36,581 bases of DNA, from positions 1-36,581 of the forward strand of contig NZ_CAUASN010000026.1 of NCBI RefSeq assembly GCF_958431955.1, in the 5' to 3' direction. This stretch comes from an uncultured Adlercreutzia sp. (lineage in GTDB: Bacteria; Actinomycetota; Coriobacteriia; Coriobacteriales; Eggerthellaceae). Below, in pieces: positions 8,060-15,355 of the stretch. A model generated the notes under the pieces. That model did no database searches, was not told the origin of the DNA, and saw nothing but the letters and a program-made list of their open reading frames with translations. The translations under genes were made by a program, and so were the position numbers. Each line of letters begins with the position of its first letter. Positions within the stretch are counted from its first letter, which is position 1.

Positions 8060-8587
8060 ATGGAAGCGAAGATAACAGTATCCTCCGAGCCGGGGCGCTA
8101 CGATTTCGGCGTCGTGAGCACGGCCACGCGCAAGTCGATGCAGGGCAACAAGCGCCGCGACACCAAGCCCGAGATCATGGTGCGCCGCATGCTGCGCGAG
8201 ATGGGCTTTCCCGGATACCGCTGTGATTGGAAGAAAGCCCCAGGTCGTCCCGATGTTGCCTTTGTGGGCCGCAGGAGGGCTATCTTCATTATGGGCTGTT
8301 TCTGGCACCGGTGCCCGGTGTGCAATCTGTCGGTTCCCAAGAAGAACGTGGACTACTGGGAGGCGAAGTTCGCCCGCAACCGCGAGCGCGACGAGCGCAA
8401 CCTGGCCACACTTGAGGAAATGGGCTGGAAGGTGCTCGTGCTCTGGGAGCACCAGCTGAAGAAGAAGGAGCTTCCGGCCACCCGAAAGCTCCTCTACGAG
8501 TTCGTGCGTCGCGAGGACGATCCGCCCTATGAGGAGGCCTTTCCGGAGGAAGGCGCCGAGGAGGGCCCCGAGGAGGGCGGTGTCTGA
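8060..8587 (+). CDS. vsr: Vsr-like very short patch repair endonuclease, no methylase partner nearby
   Basis: 175 residues from the ATG at 8060. Vsr nicks DNA beside T:G mismatches that arise when 5-methylcytosine deaminates. Matching blocks are KRRDTKPEIMVRRMLREMGF, GRPDVAF (catalytic Asp), AIFIMGCFWH (catalytic His) and NVDYWEAKFARNRERD, ending in GWKVLVLWEHQL. The segment after the FWH is RCPVC, without the second His of the E. coli enzyme. The C-terminal tail is rich in Glu and Pro and is not part of the domain. Vsr genes usually sit beside a cytosine-5 methyltransferase; none is in this window. The start is chosen because the TATAAT box leaves no room for an upstream one. It is convergent with pdxT with a six-base gap. 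Confidence 0.85.
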   Translation: MEAKITVSSEPGRYDFGVVSTATRKSMQGNKRRDTKPEIMVRRMLREMGFPGYRCDWKKAPGRPDVAFVGRRRAIFIMGCFWHRCPVCNLSVPKKNVDYWEAKFARNRERDERNLATLEEMGWKVLVLWEHQLKKKELPATRKLLYEFVRREDDPPYEEAFPEEGAEEGPEEGGV

Positions 8588-8593
8588 GGCGCT

Positions 8594-9310
8594 TTACGCG
8601 GTGGGAGCGGCCGCCTTCACCAGGTCGAGGAACAGGTGGAAGAGCCGATCGTCGTCGTCCAGCTCCGGGTGGAACGCCGCTCCGATCTGGTTTCCCGACC
8701 GCACGGCCACCGGGTGCCCCTCGTAGGTGACGAGCGGTATCGCGCCCGCGCCGACCGCCTCGATGCGCGGCGCCCGGATGAAGGTGAGGGGCACCGGGTC
8801 GGCGGTCGTGGCGCCGGCGGCCGGCGGGTCGGCCGGAAGCGGATCGCCCGCGTCTGCCGGGCTGCTCGCAGGCGTGCTGCCCGCGAGCGCGCCCATGGCG
8901 TGGAAACTGCCGAGCTGGCGGCCGTAGGCGTTGCGGCGCACGGTGACGGGCAGGGTGCCAAAGCCCTCCACGGCCACGCGCGCCCGGGCGGTTTCCTCAT
9001 CGAGGCCGGCAAGGTCGCCGGCGCCCTGGACGCTCTCGGCCAGCAAGATGAGCCCGGCGCAGGTGCCCAGCGTGGGGAGTCCCTCGGCGATGCGTTGGCG
9101 CAGCTCGTCGAACATGCCCAGATCGCGCAGGAGCTTGGCCTGCACGGTGGATTCCCCGCCGGGAAGCACGAGTCCCTGGAAGGGGCGCCGCAGATCGGCG
9201 GCCTGCCTCAGCTCGACGACCTCGCAGCCGAGGGTGCGCAGGCGCCGCTCGTGCTCCGCGAAGGCGCCCTGAACCGCGAGAACGGCGATGGTCGGTTTCG
9301 CGCCGGCCAT
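8594..9310 (-). CDS. pdxT: Pyridoxal 5'-phosphate synthase glutaminase subunit PdxT
   Basis: Releases ammonia from glutamine and passes it to PdxS in the PLP synthase complex. The protein is 238 residues, against about 190 normally. Motifs: AVQGAFAEH at the start, VLPGGESTVQAKLL, the nucleophile elbow TLGTCAGLILLA (catalytic Cys) and AFHPELDDD (catalytic His and Glu). The excess is a Pro/Ala/Asp-rich insertion after GSFHAMGALAG and before VPLTFIRAPRIE, about 35 residues in a surface region. The ATG at 9310 starts one base after the pdxS stop codon, so the two genes are translationally coupled. Confidence 0.96.
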   Translation of the reverse strand: MAGAKPTIAVLAVQGAFAEHERRLRTLGCEVVELRQAADLRRPFQGLVLPGGESTVQAKLLRDLGMFDELRQRIAEGLPTLGTCAGLILLAESVQGAGDLAGLDEETARARVAVEGFGTLPVTVRRNAYGRQLGSFHAMGALAGSTPASSPADAGDPLPADPPAAGATTADPVPLTFIRAPRIEAVGAGAIPLVTYEGHPVAVRSGNQIGAAFHPELDDDDRLFHLFLDLVKAAAPTA

Positions 9311-9311
9311 G

Positions 9312-10211
9312 CTACTGCCCGCGCTCTTCCATGATGATCTGGATTTCCTGCTCGTTGATGCCCACCATGGCCTCGCCCAAATCCTCGGAGAGCGCGGCGA
9401 GCATCTCGGCATCCTCGTAGTTGGTGACCGCCTTCACGATGGCCGCGGCGCGGCGGGCGGGGTCGCCCGACTTGAAGATGCCGCTGCCCACGAACACGCC
9501 CTCGGCGCCGAGCTGCATCATGAGGGCCGCGTCAGCCGGGGTGGCGATGCCGCCGGCGGCGAAGTTCACCACGGGCAGCTTCCCCGCATCGTGCACCTCG
9601 CGCAGAAGGTCGAGCGGCACGCGCAGCTCCTTCGCGGCTTCGAACAGCTCGTCGTCGCGCAGGCTCTGGATGCGGCGGATTTCGGCGTTCATGCGGCGCA
9701 TGTGGCGCACGGCCTGCACCACATCGCCCGTGCCCGGCTCGCCCTTGGTGCGGATCATCGTGGCGCCCTCGGCGATGCGGCGCAGCGCCTCGCCCAAGTC
9801 GCGGGCGCCGCAGACAAAGGGCACCGCGAAGGCGGTCTTGTCGATGTGGTAGGTGTCGTCGGCCGGCGAGAGCACTTCCGACTCGTCGATGTAGTCGATG
9901 GCGATGGCCTGGAGGATTTGGGCCTCGGCGAAGTGCCCGATGCGGCATTTCGCCATGACGGGGATGGACACGGCGGCCTGGATGCCCTTGATCATGGCCG
10001 GATCGCTCATGCGGGACACGCCCCCGGCGGCGCGGATGTCGGCGGGGATGCGCTCGAGGGCCATGACGGCGGCAGCTCCGGCGGCCTCGGCGATATGGGC
10101 CTGCTCGGGGGTGGTGACGTCCATGATGACGCCGCCTTTCAGCATCTGGGCCAGCTGGCGGTTGAGGGCGGTGCGCTCGGCGGCGCTCGGCTCGGGGGCA
10201 TGGTCGGCCAT
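9312..10211 (-). CDS. pdxS: Pyridoxal 5'-phosphate synthase subunit PdxS
   Basis: 299 residues. Condenses ribose 5-phosphate, glyceraldehyde 3-phosphate and ammonia to PLP. It shows the whole conserved sequence of the family: LKGGVIMDVTTPEQA, VMALERIPADIRAAGGVSRM, MAKCRIGHFAEAQIL, EVLSPADD, and PFVCGARDLGEALRRI with the lysines of the active site, through NFAAGGIATPADAALMMQLG. The ATG at 10211 is preceded by GGAGG. It is first in a pdxST operon divergent from the pdxR-like regulator, which probably controls it. Confidence 0.98.
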   Translation of the reverse strand: MADHAPEPSAAERTALNRQLAQMLKGGVIMDVTTPEQAHIAEAAGAAAVMALERIPADIRAAGGVSRMSDPAMIKGIQAAVSIPVMAKCRIGHFAEAQILQAIAIDYIDESEVLSPADDTYHIDKTAFAVPFVCGARDLGEALRRIAEGATMIRTKGEPGTGDVVQAVRHMRRMNAEIRRIQSLRDDELFEAAKELRVPLDLLREVHDAGKLPVVNFAAGGIATPADAALMMQLGAEGVFVGSGIFKSGDPARRAAAIVKAVTNYEDAEMLAALSEDLGEAMVGINEQEIQIIMEERGQ

Positions 10212-10229
10212 GGGGGCCTCCTTCCGTTC

Positions 10230-10305
10230 GGAAATGAATATGATCGGCAGGGTAAGCGAAAGCTGGCCTGAGTGATATATTCAATTCATGAGGAAATGAT
10301 AAGGT
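10230..10305. promoter_or_regulatory. pdxS/pdxR divergent control region with repeated GGAAATGA
   Basis: The 172-base gap between pdxS and the pdxR-like gene is AT-rich between about 10230 and 10305. The octamer GGAAATGA occurs at 10230-10237 and again at 10292-10299, in the same orientation and 62 bases apart, followed by similar bases (ATATGATC and TAAGGTC). These are candidate binding sites for the regulator; TATATT at 10275-10280 could be a plus-strand -10. Confidence 0.3.
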
Positions 10306-10383
10306 CAGATGCTCTCTCTCGGCCGCAATCGCGTGTGCGCATGCGGGCGCGGGGGAGCGGCAGGGGTATCCGAGGAGTTCCAC

Positions 10384-11898
10384 ATGCGCACCTATGTGCT
10401 GGACCGAGCGGCGAAGACGAGCCTGTACGAGCAGCTCTACCATGGCTTGCGCGCAGACATCGAGTCGGGGGCGCTCGCCGCCGGTGCGCGCCTGCCTTCC
10501 AAGCGGGCGCTCGCGGCTCACCTGGGGGTGAGCGTGGTCACCGTGGAAGGGGCCTACGATCAGCTTCTGTCCGAGGGCTATGTGGCCGCCCGACCGCGCA
10601 GCGGGTTCTTTGTGCAGGAAATGACGGCTCCTGTGGCACGGAATGCCGTTTTTGGTGCAACGAGCGCCGCAGGAGGGGCCCAAGCCGATGGTTTTTGCCT
10701 GCAAAAGAGCGCAAATGGGGCGGAGTGCTTTGCCGATTTCACGGGCGCGCGGGCTCCCGAGGGGTTGTTTCCCTATCAGGCTTGGGCGCGCACGCTGCGC
10801 CGCGTGCTGGCGGACGAGAGCGAGCGCACCGTGCTGGAGGCGGCGGCTTCCCAGGGGTCGCCGCGGCTGCGGCGGGCCATCGCCGACCATCTACGTGGCT
10901 TTCGGGGCATGGAGGCCCATCCCGACCAGATCGTCGTCGGCTCGGGCGCGCAGTCGCTCTACGGCCTGCTCGTTCAGCTGCTGGGCCGGAACCGGGTCTA
11001 CGGCGTCGAGGATCCGGGGTATCCGCGGCTTGCGCGCATCTACCGCTCGAACGACGTGCAGGTTGCGGCGGTGCCCGTCGATGAGGCGGGACCTCTGCCT
11101 GCGGCCCTGGCGGCGACGGGGGTGGATGTGCTGCACTGCATGCCGTCCCATCAGTTTCCGCTGGGAACCACCACGCCGGTGGGGCGCCGCGGGGAACTGC
11201 TGGCGTGGACGCGGGGCGGTGAGCGGGCGTGGGGCGACGGGCGAGCGCGGAGCGACGGGCGGAATGGGGGAGGGGGCCGGTACCTTATTGAGGATGACTT
11301 CGACTGCGAGTTCCGCATGACCGGCCGTCCCGTTCCCCCGATGCAGGCCCTCGACCGGGAGGGGCGCGTGATTTACGCGAACACGTTTACCAAGACGCTC
11401 GGAGCGGCCTTTCGTATCGGATACGTGGTGCTGCCGTGGGAGCTGGCCGCACGATTCCGCGACCAGCTCGGCTTCTATACGTGCGCGGTGGGCGCGCTTG
11501 AGCAGCTGACCTTGGCGCGCTTCATGGAATCGGGTGACTATGAGCGCCACGTGAACCGACAGCGCGCCCACTTTCGCCGCGTGCAGAACGCTTTAGTGGA
11601 AGCGCTGGGCGCATCAAAGGCCGCCGATTGCCTGCAGCTGCGCAACGTGGGGGCGGGCCTTCACTTTCTCATGGAGGTGAGGGGCGTGTCCGCCACGGAT
11701 GCGGCGGCGTGCGAGCGGGCTGTGGCCGAAGCGGCGGCGGTTCGGGGCGTGCGTCTGGCGCCGCTGTCCGGCTATCGCATGGAGGGCGCGGCCTCGGTGC
11801 CGGCCTTCGTCATGAGCTTCGCGTCGCTCGCGGAGGAGCGGGCGCCGGATGCGGTGGCTGCCATTGCGGCGGCGGTACGGGAGGTGCTCAGCCGATGA
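10384..11898 (+). CDS. pdxR: MocR/PdxR-type GntR regulator with aminotransferase domain
   Basis: 504 residues. An N-terminal GntR winged helix (SLYEQLYHGLRADIESG, LPSKRALAAHLGVSVVTVEGAYDQL) is followed by a fold type I aminotransferase domain that senses PLP, with the PLP lysine in NTFTKTLGAAFRIGY and an Asp in LIEDDFDCEF. A Gly/Arg-rich insertion of about 25 residues precedes the latter. In other actinobacteria and firmicutes this regulator activates pdxST and represses itself; its divergent position here supports the same job. The ATG at 10384 is chosen because GAGGAG lies just upstream; an ATG at 10309 lacks such a site. Its last 11 bases overlap the end of the convergent ferredoxin gene. 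Confidence 0.9.
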   Translation: MRTYVLDRAAKTSLYEQLYHGLRADIESGALAAGARLPSKRALAAHLGVSVVTVEGAYDQLLSEGYVAARPRSGFFVQEMTAPVARNAVFGATSAAGGAQADGFCLQKSANGAECFADFTGARAPEGLFPYQAWARTLRRVLADESERTVLEAAASQGSPRLRRAIADHLRGFRGMEAHPDQIVVGSGAQSLYGLLVQLLGRNRVYGVEDPGYPRLARIYRSNDVQVAAVPVDEAGPLPAALAATGVDVLHCMPSHQFPLGTTTPVGRRGELLAWTRGGERAWGDGRARSDGRNGGGGRYLIEDDFDCEFRMTGRPVPPMQALDREGRVIYANTFTKTLGAAFRIGYVVLPWELAARFRDQLGFYTCAVGALEQLTLARFMESGDYERHVNRQRAHFRRVQNALVEALGASKAADCLQLRNVGAGLHFLMEVRGVSATDAAACERAVAEAAAVRGVRLAPLSGYRMEGAASVPAFVMSFASLAEERAPDAVAAIAAAVREVLSR

Positions 11899-12670
11899 CG
11901 TCGCCGGTGACGGAGAAGGTGACCACGGAGAAGGGGGTGTCCTTGCCCGCTCGGGCGTGGGCTTCGGCCGCCGCGCGCTCGAGGCCTCCGCAGCAGGGCA
12001 CTTCCATGCGGGCTACCGTAATGGCGGTGATGTCGTTACCGGCGATGATGGCGGCGAGCTTGTCGGTGTAGCTGCCTTCGTCGAGCTTGGGGCAGCCGAT
12101 GATGGTGACGTTGCCGTTCATGAAGCGCTCGTGGAAACTGGCGCAGGCGAAGGCCGTGCAGTCGGCGGCGATGAGTAGGCCGCGTCCCTGGTAGTAGGGG
12201 GCGTTCACGGGCACGAGCTTGATCTGGGCCGGCCACTGGGCGAGTCGGCTCGGCAGGGTATCGGCGGCCGGGGCGGGCGCGGCTGCGTCGGCCGCGGCCA
12301 GGGTGCGGGCCGCGCTGCCGGGGCAGCCGGTGGGCGCGAGCGTGCGGGCTGCGCTGCCGGGGCATCCGCCGCGGGGCGTGCGGGCGACGGCGGCATCGAG
12401 GATGTCCTCGGCCGACGTCTCGGCGGACGCGCGGGCGGCGAGATGCGCCTCTACGGCGGCCTCGTCGTAGGGCGCGGCCTCGCGCTCCACGAAGGTGATG
12501 GCCTCGGTGGGGCAGGCCGGCAGGCAGTCGCCGAGGCCGTCGCAGTAGTCGTCGCGCAAAAGGCGCGCCTTGCCGTCGACCATGCCGATGGCACCCTCGT
12601 GGCACGCGTCGACGCACAGGCGGCAGCCGATGCACTTCTCCTCGTCGATCTGGATAATCTTTCGCAGCAT
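11888..12670 (-). CDS. Ferredoxin-domain protein with C-terminal cysteine region
   Basis: 260 residues. The first 60 residues form a two-cluster ferredoxin (CIGCRLCVDACHEGA and a second CDGLGDCLPACPTEA). A low-complexity linker follows with a tandem repeat: GCPGSAARTLAPT then GCPGSAARTLAAA, 39 bases apart in the DNA (12303 and 12342). The C-terminal half (LVPVNAPYYQGRGLLIAADC, IIGCPKLDE, VPCCGGLERAA) has conserved cysteines and looks like the ferredoxin-linked family often annotated only as '4Fe-4S binding protein'. Function is not known to me; a role in passing electrons or holding a metal is plausible. AAAGG precedes the ATG at 12670, and a TATGAT -10 lies on the minus strand at 12712-12707. 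Confidence 0.8.
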   Translation of the reverse strand: MLRKIIQIDEEKCIGCRLCVDACHEGAIGMVDGKARLLRDDYCDGLGDCLPACPTEAITFVEREAAPYDEAAVEAHLAARASAETSAEDILDAAVARTPRGGCPGSAARTLAPTGCPGSAARTLAAADAAAPAPAADTLPSRLAQWPAQIKLVPVNAPYYQGRGLLIAADCTAFACASFHERFMNGNVTIIGCPKLDEGSYTDKLAAIIAGNDITAITVARMEVPCCGGLERAAAEAHARAGKDTPFSVVTFSVTGDVIG

Positions 12671-12766
12671 AGGGGGCCTTTCGCTTTACGTTCCGTTTTG
12701 GGAAGCATCATAGCGGGCCGAGGATAAAGCGCAAGGCCCTCCACGCAGTTGGCGCGAACTTGTGAA

Positions 12767-12789
12767 GTGCCGCGCCGGCCTGGCGGCAC
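12767..12789 (-). terminator. Hairpin after the thiamine-binding protein gene
   Basis: Arms GTGCCGC (12767-12773) and GCGGCAC (12783-12789), directly 3' of the minus-strand gene at 12795. No clear T-run, so termination is only suggested. Confidence 0.35.
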
Positions 12790-12794
12790 TGCGG

Positions 12795-13094
12795 CTAGTC
12801 GGCCAGCAGCTCCTCCACGGCCTCCACCTTGCGCGTGAGCGTGCCGGTGTGCCCCGGGCGGATGTCGGCCTTCAGGACGACCTCGGTGCGGATGCCCTGC
12901 TCGGCGAGTACCATGGTGGCATCGCGCACGACAGCCATCACCTCGTCCCAGGGGCCTTCGATCTCGGTGAACATGGAGGTGGTGCGGTGCGGCAGCCCCG
13001 AATCGCGGATGACGCGGACGGCCTCGGCCACGTAGGGGGCCAGCTCGTCGCCCGCTCCGAAGGGCGCGATGGCAACTGCAACGAGGGTGTTCAT
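12795..13094 (-). CDS. MTH1187/YkoF-like thiamine-binding protein (DUF77)
   Basis: 99 residues, the whole length of the family. Sequence features: VAVAIAPFGAG at the start, the middle block GLPHRTTSMFTEIEGPWDEVM, and VVLKADIRPGHTG. Known members are ferredoxin-fold tetramers that bind thiamine and probably deliver it for salvage or uptake. It starts 37 bases after thiM, downstream of the same TPP riboswitch, which supports a thiamine role. The ATG at 13094 has AAAGGA five bases upstream. Substrate binding itself is inferred from family and context. Confidence 0.88.
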   Translation of the reverse strand: MNTLVAVAIAPFGAGDELAPYVAEAVRVIRDSGLPHRTTSMFTEIEGPWDEVMAVVRDATMVLAEQGIRTEVVLKADIRPGHTGTLTRKVEAVEELLAD

Positions 13095-13131
13095 GGAAGT
13101 CCTTTCGGGTTGGGGCGATGCGGCGCGGTCT

Positions 13132-13977
13132 TTAGGCTTCCTCGAAGGCGAGGGGCGCGTCGGCGACACACTCGGGAGTGAGCGCGGCGAGCGCGTCGAG
13201 GAAGGCAACCTGGAAGCTGCCCGGGCCGTCGCTGCGCTCGGCCGCCTGGGCGCCGGCGAGGTTGTAGGCGGCTGTGGCGGTAAGGGCGGCGGTGAAGGGG
13301 TCGGCCACGCAGGCGTAGACGGCCGCCACGCCGCCGAGCGAGCAGCCCGAGCCGGTAACGGAGCACATGAGGGGGCTTCCGCCCTCGGCGCGCACGACGA
13401 CATCGCCGTCGGTCACGAGGTCGACCGGGCCCGATACGGCCACGGCGCCGCCGGTGAAGCGGGCGAGCGCCACGGCGGCGGCGCGGGCGGCCTCCACCGA
13501 GTCGGTGGCATCCACGCCGCGCGGGCCGCGTCCGTCGGCGCCGGTCGTATCGAGACCCCACAGCTCGGCCACGGCGATGATCTCCGAGGCGTTGCCGCGC
13601 ACGATGGCCGGCGCCCATGCCTTCACGGCGCGGATCAGCTCGGTGCGCAGGCTGCCGATGCCGACGCCCACCGGGTCGAGCACCCAGGGCTTGCCCGCTT
13701 CGGCGCAGGCCCGGGCCGTGCGCGGGACGGTCTCCTCGTACACGGGCAGAAGCGTGCCCAGGTTGATGTAGGTGGCGCCTCCCGCCCCCGCCACGCATTC
13801 GCCCTCGTCGGGCAGGTACACCATGGCGGCCGAGCCGCCCGAGGCCAGCTGCGCGTTGGCGACGAAGTTCTGGGTGACGGTGTTGGTGATGGAGGGCGCG
13901 AGCGGGTTTGCCGTGCGCACCTCGCGCACGGCGGCGGCCATGAGGCCGCGACGTTCGGCTTCGGTGATCCGGGTCAT
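13132..13977 (-). CDS. thiM: Hydroxyethylthiazole kinase ThiM
   Basis: 281 residues. Phosphorylates the thiazole moiety of thiamine with ATP so that it can be salvaged. Family blocks are clear: PLAPSITNTVTQNFVANAQL, GTLLPVYEETV, WVLDPVGVGIGSLRT, IVRGNASEI and the catalytic GSGCSLGG with its cysteine. The ATG at 13977 is chosen: it has AAAGGAT eight bases upstream and follows the terminator. A TTG at 14001 in the same frame lies within the terminator T-run and is unlikely. It is controlled by the TPP riboswitch upstream and followed by the thiamine-binding protein gene. No thiE or thiD is in the window. Confidence 0.96.
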   Translation of the reverse strand: MTRITEAERRGLMAAAVREVRTANPLAPSITNTVTQNFVANAQLASGGSAAMVYLPDEGECVAGAGGATYINLGTLLPVYEETVPRTARACAEAGKPWVLDPVGVGIGSLRTELIRAVKAWAPAIVRGNASEIIAVAELWGLDTTGADGRGPRGVDATDSVEAARAAAVALARFTGGAVAVSGPVDLVTDGDVVVRAEGGSPLMCSVTGSGCSLGGVAAVYACVADPFTAALTATAAYNLAGAQAAERSDGPGSFQVAFLDALAALTPECVADAPLAFEEA

Positions 13978-13999
13978 GGGACCGATCCTTTCCGGAAGC

Positions 14000-14028
14000 A
14001 AAAAAGGCGCCCGTATGCGGAGCGCCTT
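14000..14028 (-). terminator. Riboswitch-controlled intrinsic terminator before thiM
   Basis: On the minus strand, AAGGCGC (14028-14022) and GCGCCTT (14010-14004) pair and a run of six T follows (14005-14000), 23 bases before the thiM ATG. With the TPP aptamer just upstream this is a transcription attenuator: thiamine pyrophosphate should favour termination. Confidence 0.85.
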
Positions 14029-14033
14029 GTGCT

Positions 14034-14150
14034 GGTGGGCATGCTCCCTACGACAGTGTTAGCTGACAGGTTCGAAGGGTTGGGCGGCATCGCCCTCTCA
14101 ACGGAAGGGCCCCGGCGCACCGTGGACATCTTCCGTACCCCTGCATGGGT
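14034..14150 (-). ncRNA. TPP (thi-box) riboswitch aptamer
   Basis: Read on the minus strand, the region has the order of conserved TPP aptamer segments: GCAGGGGTACGGAAG, then TTCCGTTGAGAGG (the CUGAGA-type segment reads TTGAGA), then ACCCTTCGAACCTGTCAG, and the closing GTCGTAGGGAGC. The ends can pair as CATGC with GCATG (P1). ACGGAA pairs with TTCCGT. A terminator and thiM follow. The promoter probably overlaps that of the divergent mnmA. Confidence 0.9.
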
Positions 14151-14176
14151 GCCAGCATAGCCGATAGGCCCCGTGC

Positions 14177-14188
14177 TATGATGGCGCC
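14177..14188 (+). promoter_or_regulatory. -10 box TATGAT before mnmA: leaderless transcript
   Basis: TATGAT (14177-14182) is followed after six bases (GGCGCC) by the ATG at 14189, so transcription should begin at the start codon. No Shine-Dalgarno sequence is present. The layout is the same as at vsr. Confidence 0.55.
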
Positions 14189-15355
14189 ATGGACGAACGG
14201 ATGGAAAAGGCGCCCGCAAAGGCGCAGAGTGGGGCGCCCCTTCCCGGGGGCGCTTTGGGCGATGCCGGCGGGGACGCGCCGCCGACGGTGATGATGGCCA
14301 TGAGCGGCGGGGTTGACTCGTCGGTAGCGGCCCTGCTTCTGAGCGAGGCCGGCTACGCGGTCACGGGCGCCACCATGAAGCTGTTCGGCGCCGATGTGGT
14401 GGAGCCGGATTGCGACTCGTCGTGCTGCTCGGCCGACGACGTGGAAGACGCCCGGGCTGTATGCCGGCGCCTCGGCGTACCGCATTACACCTTCAACTTC
14501 GGCGATCTGTTCGGCGAGGCGGTCATCGACCGGTTCTGCGCCGCCTACCTCGGCGGCACCACTCCCAACCCCTGCATCGACTGCAACCGCTTCCTGAAGT
14601 TCGACGCCCTGCAGCGTCGCCGCCGCGAGCTGGGGCTTGGCTTCGTGGCCACGGGCCACTACGCGCGCCGCGCCTGGGATGGGCGGGCCGGCCGCTGGCA
14701 GCTTCTGCGGGCGCGGGATGCGGCGAAGGACCAGAGCTACGTGCTGTACCATCTCACCCAGGACGCGCTCGCCCACATGCTCTTCCCCCTGGGCGATCTG
14801 ACCAAGCCCGAGGTGCGCGAGCTCGCCCGCGCCCGCGGTTTCGCGACGGCTGAGAAGCCCGAGAGCCAGGACATCTGCTTCGTGCCCGACGGCGACTACG
14901 CTGCCTTCGTCGAGCGGCGCTGCGGGCGTGCGGCAGCCTTTGAGCCGGGGGAGATCGTCGATTGCGCGGGGAAGGTGCTCGGCGAGCATGCCGGGCTCGT
15001 CCACTACACGGTGGGCCAGCGCAAGGGCATCGGCGTGGCGGCGCCCGAGCCGCTCTACGTGTTCGCGAAGGACGCAAAGGCCAACCGGCTCGTGGTGGGT
15101 ACCGCCGCCGAGGTGCAGGTGGGGGAAGTGGCGGCCCGCGATGTGAACCTCATCGCCGTGGAGCGCATCGAAGCGCCGCGCGCGGTGACCGTGAAGACCC
15201 ACTACCGCCAGCGCCCCGTGGCGGCCACGGTGGAGCAGACAGGCGACGACGAGCTGCGTGTGGTGTTCGACGAGCCCCAGCGGGCCGCCGCACCCGGGCA
15301 GGCCGTGGTCATCTACGACGGTGACGCGGTGGTGGGCGGCGGCACCATCTGCTAG
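14189..15355 (+). CDS. mnmA: tRNA-specific 2-thiouridylase MnmA
   Basis: 388 residues; about 20 residues of Gly/Ala-rich leader precede the domain. It adds sulfur to uridine 34 of Lys, Glu and Gln tRNAs, using ATP and a persulfide. Motifs: PP-loop MAMSGGVDSSVAALLL, the first catalytic cysteine in TPNPCIDCNRFLKF, GHYAR, KDQSYVLYHL and the second catalytic cysteine in ESQDICFV, then the C-terminal barrel with HYTVGQRKGIG. The sequence is complete. It is convergent with the histidine kinase and the two stop codons share the bases CTAG at 15352-15355. Confidence 0.97.
   Translation: MDERMEKAPAKAQSGAPLPGGALGDAGGDAPPTVMMAMSGGVDSSVAALLLSEAGYAVTGATMKLFGADVVEPDCDSSCCSADDVEDARAVCRRLGVPHYTFNFGDLFGEAVIDRFCAAYLGGTTPNPCIDCNRFLKFDALQRRRRELGLGFVATGHYARRAWDGRAGRWQLLRARDAAKDQSYVLYHLTQDALAHMLFPLGDLTKPEVRELARARGFATAEKPESQDICFVPDGDYAAFVERRCGRAAAFEPGEIVDCAGKVLGEHAGLVHYTVGQRKGIGVAAPEPLYVFAKDAKANRLVVGTAAEVQVGEVAARDVNLIAVERIEAPRAVTVKTHYRQRPVAATVEQTGDDELRVVFDEPQRAAAPGQAVVIYDGDAVVGGGTIC

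Noticed and set aside
12303..12370. Possible CRISPR-like repeat
   Set aside because: Only two copies, in frame and inside a coding sequence, encoding GCPGSAARTL; no spacers.
13978..14001. TTG start for thiM adding eight residues
   Set aside because: It lies in the riboswitch terminator and lacks a ribosome site; the ATG at 13977 has one.
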